A stretch of DNA of 64,000 nt from assembly GCF_000300005.1 (NCBI RefSeq), contig NC_018691.1:558001-622000 (forward strand), given 5' to 3'. Shown here one piece after another: positions 33,224-42,052 of this stretch. This DNA comes from Alloalcanivorax dieselolei B5. GTDB taxonomy: Bacteria; Pseudomonadota; Gammaproteobacteria; Pseudomonadales; Alcanivoracaceae. The position numbers and the translations under genes were made by a program. How positions within the stretch are numbered: the first letter of the stretch is position 1; the number at the start of each line of letters is the position of its first letter. The notes under the pieces are model-generated. The model did no database searches, was not told where the DNA came from, and saw only the letters and a program-made list of their open reading frames with translations.

Positions 33224-33868
33224 TTACGCGTCGTCAGGTGCGCCATAGGCCGCGTTGATGGTGGTGCGCACCGCGGCATAATGGTCCATCAGTTTTTTCA
33301 GGCCGCTGTGTTGGGTCAGCAGCGAACCGAAATTCCATATCGGCGAGATCATCAGAACGATGGTGCGGACCGGCGCGTCGTGGCGCAGCTCGCCGTTGCC
33401 GATGGCCAACTTCACCGCATGGGTCACGTAGTCCTCGAAACGGCGGGACATATTGGAAATGCCGGCCTGCACCTTGGGCGAAATATGCTGGCTGGTGAAA
33501 CGGGCCTGGGCGGAAAGGCTCCAGGGGCGGCGGCCTTTTTCGTCATCGTTGAACTGGTAAAAGCGCTCCGCGCTGTCCTTCGCGGTCAGTTCGATGCGCT
33601 GATCTAGGGTCAGGCCGGGCTTGGCCCAGATCTCCTGGAAGGTGTTCTCGACGCTGTCGAAGGTCTCCTGGAACACCGCTTCGATCAGCGCTTCCTTGTT
33701 GCCGAAGTGGTAGTGCAGGTTGGCCCGGGTGGTATTCACCACCTCGGCGATATCGCCGTAGCTGACGTCACCGATGCCGCGCTGGATAAACAGATCCCGG
33801 GCCGCCTGTTTGATCTGTGTCTTCATGGGCGGCTGGCCGAGTCGTGCTTTTTTTTCCGGGCGTCCCAC
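33224..33868 (-). CDS. TetR-family regulator of the importer/carboxylase locus
   Basis: 214-residue regulator. The helix-turn-helix near residues 30-55 is GIGDVSYGDIAEVVNTTRANLHYHFGNKEALIEAVF, with the usual LHYHFGNKEAL recognition end. The frame extends to 34159, but GTG 33868 gives the typical start GRPEKKARLGQPP and has GGAG 8 nt upstream, unlike the inner ATG 33826. It is the first gene of the leftward operon and divergent from the fused carboxylase, so it probably represses both through the operator at 33910-33957. The ligand is likely an acyl-CoA or the free acid. Confidence 0.9.
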   Translation of the reverse strand: MGRPEKKARLGQPPMKTQIKQAARDLFIQRGIGDVSYGDIAEVVNTTRANLHYHFGNKEALIEAVFQETFDSVENTFQEIWAKPGLTLDQRIELTAKDSAERFYQFNDDEKGRRPWSLSAQARFTSQHISPKVQAGISNMSRRFEDYVTHAVKLAIGNGELRHDAPVRTIVLMISPIWNFGSLLTQHSGLKKLMDHYAAVRTTINAAYGAPDDA

Positions 33869-33909
33869 GGGGCGATCTCCGACTGGTCCAAATTGGATTC
33901 CTAATCTGC

Positions 33910-33957
33910 AAGTAAATAAAAACCCTGTCAATACTAATTGACGTGTAAGTAAATAAA
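33910..33957. promoter_or_regulatory. Divergent promoter/operator region with palindrome and direct repeats
   Basis: GTCAAT-ACTA-ATTGAC (33927-33942) is a perfect inverted repeat with a 4-nt spacer, centred between two copies of AAGTAAATAAA (33910-33920 and 33947-33957). It lies between the TetR GTG start and the carboxylase ATG. The symmetry fits a TetR dimer site, and the AT-rich repeats could hold the two promoters. No footprint data; inferred from position. Confidence 0.6.
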
Positions 33958-34031
33958 TCGCTATCGTCGTACCCCGTGACCGGTGCTCCCTGATGTAGGC
34001 ACCCATTCGAATAACAGGACGGACCAGCCCC

Positions 34032-37000
34032 ATGACCATTGCCAGACTGCTGATTGCCAACCGTGGAGAGGTGGCGGTACGCATAGCCCGAGCCGCCGCC
34101 GATCTGAATATCGCCACCGTGGCGGTGTACCCCGAGGACGACGCCACTTCCCTGCACACACGCCTGGCGGATCAGGCGGTGGCTCTGGAAGGACGTGGCG
34201 TGGCGGCGTACCTGGATGGTGAGCAACTGTTGCGGGTGGCCAGGGAACACGGCTGTGACGCAGTCCACCCCGGCTATGGCTTCCTCAGCGAAAGCCCCAC
34301 CTTCGCCGCCTTGTGCGAGCAGGCCGGCATGACTTTCGTCGGCCCCTCCTCGGAAACCCTGTCCCTGTTGGGGGACAAGGCCCGGGCCCGGGAGCTGGCG
34401 CAGGAATGCGAGGTGCCGGTGGTGCCTGGCACCAATGGCGTCACCTCGCTGGAACAGGCCCGGGCTTTCCGGGCGCAACTGGGCGAGGAGGGCACGGTGA
34501 TCGTCAAGGCCATCGCCGGTGGCGGCGGGCGTGGCATGCGCATCGTCGGCCCGGAAGACGATCTCGACGAAGCCTATCGCCGTTGTCAGGCGGAGGCCGC
34601 CTCCTCATTCGGCAACGACGCGGTCTATGTGGAGCGCTTCGTGGCGCGGGCCCGTCATATTGAAGTGCAGATCGTTGGTGATGGCGGGGCCGAGCCGGTG
34701 CATTTGTGGGAGCGCGAATGCAGTGTGCAGCGCCGCAATCAGAAGCTGCTGGAAATCGCGCCGAGCCCCACCCTTTCGGAAGGCATGCGCCAGCAACTGC
34801 TGGACGCGGCCCGGCGCATCGCCGCCAAGGTCGGTTATCGCGGCCTCGGCACCTTCGAGTTTCTGGTTGACGCGGATGAATCGCGCTTTGCTTTCATCGA
34901 AGCGAACCCGCGCTTACAGGTGGAACATACCGTCACCGAGGAAGTCACCGGCGTGGACCTGGTGCAGACGCAACTGCGCCTGTTCGGGGGTTGCTCCCTG
35001 GCTGAAATGGGGCTGGTATCCGGGCGCGAGCCGGCGCCGGCGGGATACGCGATCCAGCTGCGTATCAACATGGAAACCATGAGCGCCAACGGCGACACCC
35101 AGCCCAGCGGCGGCACGCTGACCACCTTCGAGGCGCCGGGTGGCCCCGGCGTGCGCGTGGACACCTTCGGTTATCGCGGCTACCGCACCAGCCCCCACTA
35201 CGATTCCCTGCTGGCGAAGCTGATCGTGCACAGCCGTAGCGCCGACTATGCCGACGCCGTGGGCCGCGCTTATCGGGCTTTGTGTCAGTTCCGTATTGAA
35301 GGCGTGGAAACCAACATCGGTTTTCTGCAGAACCTGCTGCAACGGGATGAAGTGGTGAGCAATACGCTGCACACCCGTTTCGTGGATCAGCATATGGCGG
35401 AACTGGTGGGCGATGGCGAACATCGGCGGCTGCATTTCAGCAGCGGTGCCGAGGAGCAGGCCGCCACCACTCAGCGGGTACAGGGACCCGCGGGCACCGA
35501 GCCGGTGATCACGCCGATGCAGGGCGTGCTGGTGGAATACATGGTGGCGGAAGGCGATACCGTGCGTGAAGGTCAGCCGGTGGCCTTCGTCGAGGCAATG
35601 AAGATGCAGCACCAGGTGGTGGCCTCGATGAGCGGCATCGTGCGCCTGTGCGCGTTGGACGTGGGCGACGCGGTTGGCAAGGACGAACCGCTGTTGTTCG
35701 TGGAGCCGGCGGAAGTGGGCGGCGAGCAGGGGATCGAGGAAGAGGACATCGATCTGGATTACATCCGCCCCGACCTGGCGCGGCTGAAACAGCGGCTGGC
35801 GCTGCTGGAGGATGAGAACCGTCCCGACGCGGTGGCCAAGCGCCGTCGCACCGGACAGCGTACCGCCCGCGAAAACGTGGCGGCGATTTGTGATGCGGAC
35901 AGCTTCATCGAATACGGCGGGCTGACCATCGCCGCCCAGAAGGCCCGCCGCAGTGTCGAGGATCTGATCAAGAACACCCCGGCGGACGGCATGGTCACCG
36001 GCATCGGTTCGGTGAACGGCGATCTGTTCGACGACAGCAACAGCCGCTGCGTGGTGCTGGCCTACGATTACACCGTGCTGGCCGGTACCCAGGGCACCAT
36101 GAACCACAAGAAAACCGACCGTATTCTGGAGGTGGCGGAGAAGCACCGGCTGCCGGTGATCTTCTTCGCCGAAGGCGGCGGCGGCCGTCCCGGTGATACC
36201 GACAACGCCACCAAGGTGGCGGGTCTGGATGGCCCCAGCTTCCTGCAATACGCCCGCCTCAGCGGTCTGGTGCCGCGCATTGCCGTGGTGTCCGGACGCT
36301 GCTTCGCCGGCAACGCGGTGTTCGCCGGCTGTAGTGATCTGATGATCGCCACCGAGAACGCCTGCATCGGTATGGCCGGCCCGGCGATGATCGAAGGCGG
36401 TGGCCTCGGTTCCTTCCGCCCCGAGGAAGTGGGGCCGGTGTCGGTGCAGCGCCACAACGGTGTGATCGACTGCGTGGTCAAGGATGAGGAAGAAGGCGCC
36501 GCCCTGGCGAAGAAGCTGATGGGCTACTTCCAGGGGCCGGTGGCCAACTGGGACTGCGAGGATCAGCGCTGGTTGCGCCGGGCCATTCCGGAAAACCGGC
36601 TGCACGCCTACGACGTACGCTCGCTGATCCGCACTCTGGTGGACAGCGATTCCTACCTGGAACTGCGGCCGGACTTCGCGCCGGGCATGATCACCGCCTT
36701 TATCCGCATCGAAGGGCGTCCGTTGGGGCTGATCGCCAACGACCCGAAAGTGCTGGGTGGTGCCATCGACGCGCCGGGGGCGGACAAGGCGTCCCGCTTC
36801 ATGCAATTGTGCGATGCCTTTGCCATCCCGATGCTGAGCCTGTGCGATACCCCCGGATTCATGGTTGGTCCTGATGAAGAAAAGACCGCCACCGTGCGCC
36901 ACACTTGCCGCATGTTCGTCACCGCCGCCAGTCTTTCCGTGCCGCTGTTCTCCATCGTGCTGCGCAAGGGGTATGGATTGGGCGCCCAGGGCATGACGGG

Positions 37001-37328
37001 CGGTTCCTTCCATGCGCCGTTCTATTGCGCTTCCTGGCCCACCGGCGAATTTGGCGGCATGGGGCTGGAAGGGGCGGTGAACCTGGCGTACCGCAAGGAA
37101 CTGGATGCCCAGGAAACACCGGAAGAACGTCAGGCGCTGTACGAGAAACTGGTGGCTCAGCTGTATGAGAAGGGACAGGCGCTGAGCATGGCCGCGGCGC
37201 TGGAAATCGATGCCGTGATCGATCCGGTGGATACCCGTGCCTGGGTGATGCGCGGCCTGCGCGCGCAACCGCCGGAAGGCATGGCGCCGATCGCCGGCAA
37301 GCGGCGGCCGATGATTGATACCTGGTAA
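34032..37328 (+). CDS. Single-chain biotin-dependent acyl-CoA carboxylase (BC-BCCP-CT)
   Basis: A 1098-residue fusion. Residues 1-450 form a biotin carboxylase (RLLIANRGEVAVRIARAA, HPGYGFLSE, the ATP-grasp loop AIAGGGGRGMRIV, ANPRLQVEHTVTEEV). Residues about 490-570 form a biotinyl domain with the biotinylation motif EAMKMQHQV. The rest is a carboxyltransferase (EGGGGRPGDTD in the N half; DAPGADKASRFMQLCDAF and DTPGFMVGPD in the C half). Most acyl-CoA carboxylases split these parts over two or more chains; single-chain forms are known for some long-chain acyl-CoA carboxylases. It presumably carboxylates the CoA ester made by the linked ligase. The short-side domain linking BC and CT in multi-chain enzymes is not obvious. 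Confidence 0.92.
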   Translation: MTIARLLIANRGEVAVRIARAAADLNIATVAVYPEDDATSLHTRLADQAVALEGRGVAAYLDGEQLLRVAREHGCDAVHPGYGFLSESPTFAALCEQAGMTFVGPSSETLSLLGDKARARELAQECEVPVVPGTNGVTSLEQARAFRAQLGEEGTVIVKAIAGGGGRGMRIVGPEDDLDEAYRRCQAEAASSFGNDAVYVERFVARARHIEVQIVGDGGAEPVHLWERECSVQRRNQKLLEIAPSPTLSEGMRQQLLDAARRIAAKVGYRGLGTFEFLVDADESRFAFIEANPRLQVEHTVTEEVTGVDLVQTQLRLFGGCSLAEMGLVSGREPAPAGYAIQLRINMETMSANGDTQPSGGTLTTFEAPGGPGVRVDTFGYRGYRTSPHYDSLLAKLIVHSRSADYADAVGRAYRALCQFRIEGVETNIGFLQNLLQRDEVVSNTLHTRFVDQHMAELVGDGEHRRLHFSSGAEEQAATTQRVQGPAGTEPVITPMQGVLVEYMVAEGDTVREGQPVAFVEAMKMQHQVVASMSGIVRLCALDVGDAVGKDEPLLFVEPAEVGGEQGIEEEDIDLDYIRPDLARLKQRLALLEDENRPDAVAKRRRTGQRTARENVAAICDADSFIEYGGLTIAAQKARRSVEDLIKNTPADGMVTGIGSVNGDLFDDSNSRCVVLAYDYTVLAGTQGTMNHKKTDRILEVAEKHRLPVIFFAEGGGGRPGDTDNATKVAGLDGPSFLQYARLSGLVPRIAVVSGRCFAGNAVFAGCSDLMIATENACIGMAGPAMIEGGGLGSFRPEEVGPVSVQRHNGVIDCVVKDEEEGAALAKKLMGYFQGPVANWDCEDQRWLRRAIPENRLHAYDVRSLIRTLVDSDSYLELRPDFAPGMITAFIRIEGRPLGLIANDPKVLGGAIDAPGADKASRFMQLCDAFAIPMLSLCDTPGFMVGPDEEKTATVRHTCRMFVTAASLSVPLFSIVLRKGYGLGAQGMTGGSFHAPFYCASWPTGEFGGMGLEGAVNLAYRKELDAQETPEERQALYEKLVAQLYEKGQALSMAAALEIDAVIDPVDTRAWVMRGLRAQPPEGMAPIAGKRRPMIDTW

Positions 37329-37332
37329 AAAG

Positions 37333-37534
37333 AAGCGCTGGCACGCAACACGCTTGCTCGCTGGCACGCCATACTTGCAACGAATATGAGCGGAGCCCGG
37401 AAACGCCACACTGCTCGGCAACGCTGGGCAACCACAAGTCTTTGCCCGGGTACGCTGGCATGCGATCCATCGACTTTGGTGTTGATGTTTTCGCGTGCCA
37501 GCGTGTTGCGTGCACGCGTGCCAGCGTCTTTATC
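37333..37534. repeat. Inverted CGCTGGCACGC-type repeat pair, intergenic
   Basis: AGCGCTGGCACGCAACACGC and CGCTGGCACGC near 37336-37370 are matched in the opposite sense near 37493-37530 by GCGTGCCAGCG, TGTTGCGTGC and GCGTGCCAGCG. The arms, about 120 nt apart, can form a long imperfect stem between the carboxylase end and the convergent dehydrogenase end. There is no gene inside. It could be a terminator structure or a small repeat element. Confidence 0.55.
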
Positions 37535-37535
37535 T

Positions 37536-38465
37536 TCAACTCACTATATTCAACAGTGGCTCACCCCGCGCGATCCGCCCCACCTGGTCGCGCAGGAACG
37601 CCGACAGCCGGGGTTTCAGTGCCTCGCTGCGCCCCCCCACGTGCGGTGTGATCAGGGTGTTCGGCGCGTCCCACAGAGGATGATCCCCGGGCAGGGGCTC
37701 CGGCTCCACCACATCCAGGGCGGCGCGCAGCCGTCCGCTTTGCAGTTCCGCCAGCAGGGCATCGGTGTCCACCACCGGGCCTCGTGCCACATTCACCACC
37801 AGTGCGCCATCGGGTAGCCGCGCCAGAAAATCGGCGTTCACCAGATGGTGGGTGGCGTCGTTGAGCGGGGTGATCAGCACCACGATGTCCGCTTGCGGCA
37901 GCAGTGCCGGCAGTTCGCTGTTGGACCGGATGACGCCCAGATCGTCTTCCCGGGCTCTCTGTCCCACCCGCAGCAACGTCACACCGAATGGCAGCAGTCG
38001 TTCGGCGATGGCGCGGCCGATACCGCCAGCGCCGATGATCAGCACGGTGCGGTCCACCAGTCCCGGTGTTTGTTTCGGTGCCCAGCGATGGGCTTTTTGA
38101 TCCACGGCAAAATCAAAGAGTGACCGCTGGCCCGCCAGGATCAGGCCCAACGCCAGTTCGGCGGTGGCTTCCGCGTGCAGGCCATAGGCGTTGGCCACGG
38201 TGGCGCCGCCGGCGGCCTCGACGAAGCCGTCATATCCGGTGGATTGAGTCTGTACCAGTTTCAGATTGGGGAGTTGCCCCAGCCGTGCCAGCCCGGCCTT
38301 GCCGGCGGGATGATGGAACACCACCGCGTCGATCTCCCGAGCCGGTATCGGTGGGTCGTCGCGCAGGTCCCACTTCACCAGCCGTAACGGTCCCGCCACA
38401 TCCTGCACGGTATCCATATGCCAGGAGGTGGGCAGGGCAAGGGTCTTGATGTCCAGAGTGGTCAT
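37536..38465 (-). CDS. D-2-hydroxyacid dehydrogenase (NAD-dependent)
   Basis: 309-residue member of the D-isomer-specific 2-hydroxyacid dehydrogenase family. The Rossmann motif is VLIIGAGGIGRAIAERLLPFG at about residue 145, the catalytic Arg is in NVARGPVVDTDALL, the Glu in ALDVVEPEPLPGDHPLWD, and the His in NTLITPHVGG. The substrate is a 2-keto/2-hydroxy acid and is not further specified. ATG 38465 with AGGGAA is favoured over the longer frame (38507). The gene lies divergent from the class V aminotransferase with about 170 nt between them. Confidence 0.93.
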   Translation of the reverse strand: MTTLDIKTLALPTSWHMDTVQDVAGPLRLVKWDLRDDPPIPAREIDAVVFHHPAGKAGLARLGQLPNLKLVQTQSTGYDGFVEAAGGATVANAYGLHAEATAELALGLILAGQRSLFDFAVDQKAHRWAPKQTPGLVDRTVLIIGAGGIGRAIAERLLPFGVTLLRVGQRAREDDLGVIRSNSELPALLPQADIVVLITPLNDATHHLVNADFLARLPDGALVVNVARGPVVDTDALLAELQSGRLRAALDVVEPEPLPGDHPLWDAPNTLITPHVGGRSEALKPRLSAFLRDQVGRIARGEPLLNIVS

Positions 38466-38633
38466 GATGGTTTCCCTTTGGCGGCAATAGGACAAGAGGG
38501 TTTCCATTGTAGGGGAAGTGGGGATCGGGTACAGCGCGGGCGAACCGGTCCTGGGGAAAGGATCAAAGGTTCCGTCCGCCCGCCGAATGCTCTATAACGA
38601 GGGGCTGTTGCATAACGATAGCGGAGAGAGCTT

Positions 38634-39797
38634 GTGTCTGAACGGCCCATATCAGAACGGGGAGCGGAACGGAGAGCAGAGCGGGCAGACGAGGTCGACC
38701 CGGAGGGCTTGCTGGAGTATTCCGTGGTCTTCACCGACCGCTCCCTGAACCATATGTCCCAGGCCTTCCAGGCGGTCATGCGGGATATTTCCGGGACCCT
38801 GCGGCAGGTCTACAACGCCGCCTCGGTGGCGGTGGTGCCCGGAGGGGGAAGTTACGGCATGGAGTCAGTGGCCCGTCAATTCGCCACCGGCAAGAAGGTG
38901 CTGGTAATCCGGAACGGATTTTTCAGCTATCGCTGGAGCCAGATCTTCGAGATGGGCGCGATTCCCGCCGAGGAGATCGTGATGAAGGCGCGGATGGTGT
39001 CCGATCAGCCCCAGGCGCCGTTCGCCCCGCCCCCCATTGACGAAGTGGTGGCGCGTATTCGCGGCGAAAAGCCGGATCTGGTGTTCGCCCCTCACGTGGA
39101 AACCGCCGCTGGCTTGCTGTTACCGGATGACTACCTGCAAGCCGTGGCCGCCGCGGTGCACGAGCATGGCGGCCTGTTTGTCCTGGACTGCATTGCCTCG
39201 GGGACTTTGTGGGTGGATATGGCCGCCAACGGTGTCGACATCCTGATCAGCGCGCCGCAAAAAGGCTGGAGCTCCTCGCCGTGCAGCGCCCTGGTGATGT
39301 TCGGTGAAGAGGCGGCCAGACGTCTGGAGGAGACACAAAGCACCAGCTTCGCCATGGATTTGCTCAAATGGCGGCGGATCATGGAAGCCTATGAAAACGG
39401 CGGACACGCCTACCATGCCACCATGCCCACCGACGCCTTGCGCAAATTCCGCGATGCCATGCTGGAAACCCGGGACGCCGGCTTTGAGGCGGTCCGCGAG
39501 AAACAGTGGGAGCTGGGACGCCGGGTGCGGGAGCTGTTCGCGGAACGGGGACTGACCAGCGTGGCGGCGCCGGGATTCGAAGCGCCGGGTGTGGTGGTGT
39601 GCTACACCGAGGACGACGGGATGCATAACGGCAGCAAGTTCATCGCCGAGGGCTTGCAGACCGCCGCCGGTGTGCCGCTGATGTGTGATGAACCGGCCGG
39701 GTTCAAGACCTTCCGCGTGGGCCTGTTCGGCCTGGACAAACTGGGCGATGTGGACCGGGCGGTGCGGCGTTTGGCCGAGGCGTTGGACAACATTTAA
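38634..39797 (+). CDS. Class V aminotransferase (alanine-glyoxylate type)
   Basis: PLP-dependent fold-type I enzyme of 387 residues. N-terminal segments NHMSQAFQAVM and VVPGGGSYGMESVARQF are typical of the alanine-glyoxylate / serine-pyruvate group. The PLP Asp is in LFVLDCIASGT and the Schiff-base Lys in ISAPQKGWSSSP. The GTG start at 38634 has GGAGAGAG immediately upstream. It stands alone, divergent from a 2-hydroxyacid dehydrogenase; together they could handle a 2-keto acid such as glyoxylate, but that is only positional. Confidence 0.9.
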   Translation: MSERPISERGAERRAERADEVDPEGLLEYSVVFTDRSLNHMSQAFQAVMRDISGTLRQVYNAASVAVVPGGGSYGMESVARQFATGKKVLVIRNGFFSYRWSQIFEMGAIPAEEIVMKARMVSDQPQAPFAPPPIDEVVARIRGEKPDLVFAPHVETAAGLLLPDDYLQAVAAAVHEHGGLFVLDCIASGTLWVDMAANGVDILISAPQKGWSSSPCSALVMFGEEAARRLEETQSTSFAMDLLKWRRIMEAYENGGHAYHATMPTDALRKFRDAMLETRDAGFEAVREKQWELGRRVRELFAERGLTSVAAPGFEAPGVVVCYTEDDGMHNGSKFIAEGLQTAAGVPLMCDEPAGFKTFRVGLFGLDKLGDVDRAVRRLAEALDNI

Positions 39798-39893
39798 CGA
39801 TCCGATGCGGTAATCATGATGTCGCGCAAGGACAAGTTGGCGTAATTGGTATACCCTTTCTCGCACTTTGTATACGCGTGCGGAGGTTCCACT

Positions 39894-40343
39894 ATGCTGA
39901 AAGTCCTGGCCAGCAGTGTTTTGCTGCTCATGAGTGTGTATGCCTACGCCGGCGCTGATGCGATCCAGGGTATTTGGGAAACGGAAGACGGCGGCTACGT
40001 CTATATTCACCAGCAAGGCGACACCTGGGTGGGTACCGCGGTGGGTTCCCGGGACGGCGTGCACCGTTACGACAACGAGAACCCCGATGAGAAATTGCGT
40101 GGCCGCCGCCTGCTCGGCGTGGATGTGGTCACCGGGCTGAAGTACGACGGCGACGACCGTTGGGACGATGGTAAGGTCTATTCGCCGGATAACGGCAAAA
40201 CCTACGATCTGAGTGCTGAACTGAAGGATCAGGATACCCTGAAGGTGCGCGGTTACATTGGCGTCAGCCTGCTTGGCCGCAGCCAGACCTGGCAGCGCAT
40301 CGATGAAAGCGCGCCGCACGTGCAGAAGGAATTCCTGCAGTAG
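39894..40343 (+). CDS. DUF2147-family exported protein
   Basis: 149-residue protein with a signal peptide (MLKVLASSVLLLMSVYAYAGA) and the DUF2147 fold: IQGIWETEDGGYVYIHQ, then RRLLGVDVVTGLKYDGDDRWDDGKVYSPDNGKTYDLSAEL, then LKVRGYIGVSLLGRSQTWQR. Members are small periplasmic beta-barrel-like proteins of unknown role. GGAGG at 39882-39886 sets the ATG at 39894; the frame is open upstream. A REP-like palindrome follows the stop. Confidence 0.9.
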   Translation: MLKVLASSVLLLMSVYAYAGADAIQGIWETEDGGYVYIHQQGDTWVGTAVGSRDGVHRYDNENPDEKLRGRRLLGVDVVTGLKYDGDDRWDDGKVYSPDNGKTYDLSAELKDQDTLKVRGYIGVSLLGRSQTWQRIDESAPHVQKEFLQ

Positions 40344-40360
40344 TGCTCGGATCTTTAGTA

Positions 40361-40431
40361 GCTGTAGGAGCCAGCCCTGCTGGCGAATTTTTCTCCTGGC
40401 CCTATTCGCCAGCAGGGCTGGCTCCTACAGC
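40361..40431. repeat. REP-like perfect palindrome, copy 1
   Basis: 28-nt arms GCTGTAGGAGCCAGCCCTGC... (40361-40388) and their exact complement (40404-40431) flank a 15-nt loop. Located between two convergent genes (DUF2147 and TetR). The outer part GCTGTAGGAGC is shared with three other copies; the inner part (CAGCCCTGCTGGCGAAT) differs from theirs. Likely a REP/BIME-type element that also acts as a bidirectional terminator. Confidence 0.85.
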
Positions 40432-40446
40432 GGCTTCGTACTCCGG

Positions 40447-41058
40447 TTAACCCTCCTTCCTCAATTCCCCTTCCACGAAGTGCGCGACCATGTCGCCCAG
40501 CCCTTTGACCAGCTCCTCGAAACCGATGGTGGGATTGGGTTCGCTCAGATAGCGCAGCACCGTGAAGACACCGCCATTGATCATGATGTAGCCCATCGCC
40601 GGCAGATTGCCCAGACGCGCCAGTTGCGGGTGATGAATCACATACTGCAGTAGCAGGTTCATCAGCAGCCGCTGGATCGGCTCCATGTGATTGCGGGGCG
40701 CGAAGTAGGCGGCGTAGCTCATGTAACGCAGGTAGCGGCCGTCGTTTTTTTCCAGCAGGTCCCGGAACCCGAACAACAGTTCCTTGATCAGGTCGCGGAT
40801 TTCCATCTTCACCAGCGTCGGCGTCATCGGCTCCACCATGGCCACCACCTCCGCCACCATGTGGTGATGCATGGCTTCGAGTACCTCCTCCTTATTGGCG
40901 AAGTATTCATAAAGTGAGCCAACGCTCACTCCCGCCAGATCCGCGATATGGCGGGTGGTGGTGCCTTGCACACCGTGCTCCGACAAGGACAGGAAGCCGG
41001 CCTCGACAATGGCATTGGCGGTGGCTTTGGCGCGCGGCTGGCGGGGCGTGCGTGGCAT
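40447..41058 (-). CDS. TetR-family regulator of the SDR-diiron-BVMO cluster
   Basis: 203-residue repressor-type protein. N-terminal helix-turn-helix: AIVEAGFLSLSEHG, then TTTRHIADLAGVSVGSLYEYFANKEEVLEAM, with the standard GSLYEYFxNKE recognition end. The C-terminal ligand domain has long helices, with the hydrophobic PAMGYIMINGGVFTVLRYL. Divergent from the SDR gene across a 119-nt gap, so it probably controls that cluster; a related inverted repeat (CCGA...TCGG) lies in the gap at 41102-41117. Confidence 0.9.
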   Translation of the reverse strand: MPRTPRQPRAKATANAIVEAGFLSLSEHGVQGTTTRHIADLAGVSVGSLYEYFANKEEVLEAMHHHMVAEVVAMVEPMTPTLVKMEIRDLIKELLFGFRDLLEKNDGRYLRYMSYAAYFAPRNHMEPIQRLLMNLLLQYVIHHPQLARLGNLPAMGYIMINGGVFTVLRYLSEPNPTIGFEELVKGLGDMVAHFVEGELRKEG

Positions 41059-41101
41059 CTGAGCTCCTTATTGGCGGTAGCGGCGGGAATCCGAATTGAA
41101 T

Positions 41102-41117
41102 CCGAACAAACAGTCGG
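41102..41117. promoter_or_regulatory. Candidate TetR operator
   Basis: CCGA-ACAAACAG-TCGG is an interrupted inverted repeat between the divergent TetR and SDR starts. Only four perfect pairs per half-site; the assignment rests on position more than on sequence. Confidence 0.35.
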
Positions 41118-41177
41118 TTTAATTTGCCATTACTGAATGTGACGGTCAATTTGTCATCGTTGTCGCGAGGAGCCGGC

Positions 41178-42023
41178 ATGCCCCAACAACATTTATCCCA
41201 TGGCGCCCGCGCGGTGGTAACCGGAGCGGGTAGCGGCATTGGTCGTGCGTTCGCGCTGGCCTTGGCTGAGCGCGGAGGACGCGTGGTCTGCGCCGATCTG
41301 AATGTGGCCGCCGCCGAGGATACCGTGGCGGTCATCGAGCGGGCCGGCGGTCACGGTCTGGCCGTGTCCTGCGACGTGTCCGATCTGGCCGCGGTGGAAC
41401 GTCTTGCCGCCGAGGCCGTCGACTGGTTCGGCGAGTCTCCCAATCTGGTGATCAACAACGCCGGTGTCGGCGCCGGCGGCAAGGCCATCGGCGATATGTT
41501 GATGGCGGACTGGAAGTGGGTGCTGGATGTGAATATGTGGGGTGTGATCCACGGCTGCCACGTGTTCACGCCGCTTCTACGTGAGTTGCCGGAGGCGGGG
41601 ATCATCAATGTCTGTTCCACCGCCAGCTTCGCCGCCGCGCCGCGCATGGGCGCCTACAACACCAGCAAGGCCGCGGTACTGGCGCTATCGGAAACCCTGG
41701 CGGCGGAAAACGCCGGCAGCGGTCTGCGCGTGACCGCTCTGTGTCCCACCGTGGTGAAAACCAACATCTTCAGCGCCGGTCGCATCGACCAGGCACTTAC
41801 CCCGTTCATGGACCGGATTGTCTCGCTCACCGGTGTCTCCGCCGAGAGCGTGGCGGCCACCACTCTGAAGGCCCTTGATCGAGGGCGCTTCTACGTCATG
41901 CCGCAATTCGACGCCCGGCTGATCTGGCGTGCCAAACGCTTCCTGCCGGTGACCTACACCCGTGGCGCCAGCCTGCTCGGCAGGCTGGCCAGCGAAAAGC
42001 TCAAGGCAAAACCCGCCCAATAA
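41178..42023 (+). CDS. Short-chain dehydrogenase/reductase
   Basis: 281-residue classical SDR. Cofactor motif TGAGSGIGRAFA (residues 15-26), NNAGVGAGG, and the catalytic SFAAAPRMGAYNTSK with Tyr-x-x-x-Lys; CADLN at the end of the second strand suggests NAD(H). The C-terminal half is longer than the minimal SDR and ends with a basic segment. ATG 41178 follows GAGGAG. First gene of a probable three-gene operon with the diiron protein (29 nt on) and the monooxygenase. It probably oxidises an alcohol to the ketone used by the monooxygenase, or the reverse; substrate unknown. Confidence 0.92.
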   Translation: MPQQHLSHGARAVVTGAGSGIGRAFALALAERGGRVVCADLNVAAAEDTVAVIERAGGHGLAVSCDVSDLAAVERLAAEAVDWFGESPNLVINNAGVGAGGKAIGDMLMADWKWVLDVNMWGVIHGCHVFTPLLRELPEAGIINVCSTASFAAAPRMGAYNTSKAAVLALSETLAAENAGSGLRVTALCPTVVKTNIFSAGRIDQALTPFMDRIVSLTGVSAESVAATTLKALDRGRFYVMPQFDARLIWRAKRFLPVTYTRGASLLGRLASEKLKAKPAQ

Positions 42024-42052
42024 CCGGCGTACTTAGTCATAGGAGATCCAAG

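Noticed and set aside
34914-37421. Long antisense open frame (835 codons) opposite the carboxylase
   Set aside because: It mirrors the third-codon GC pattern of the sense gene, has a low-complexity His/Gly/Gln-rich translation and no family motif.
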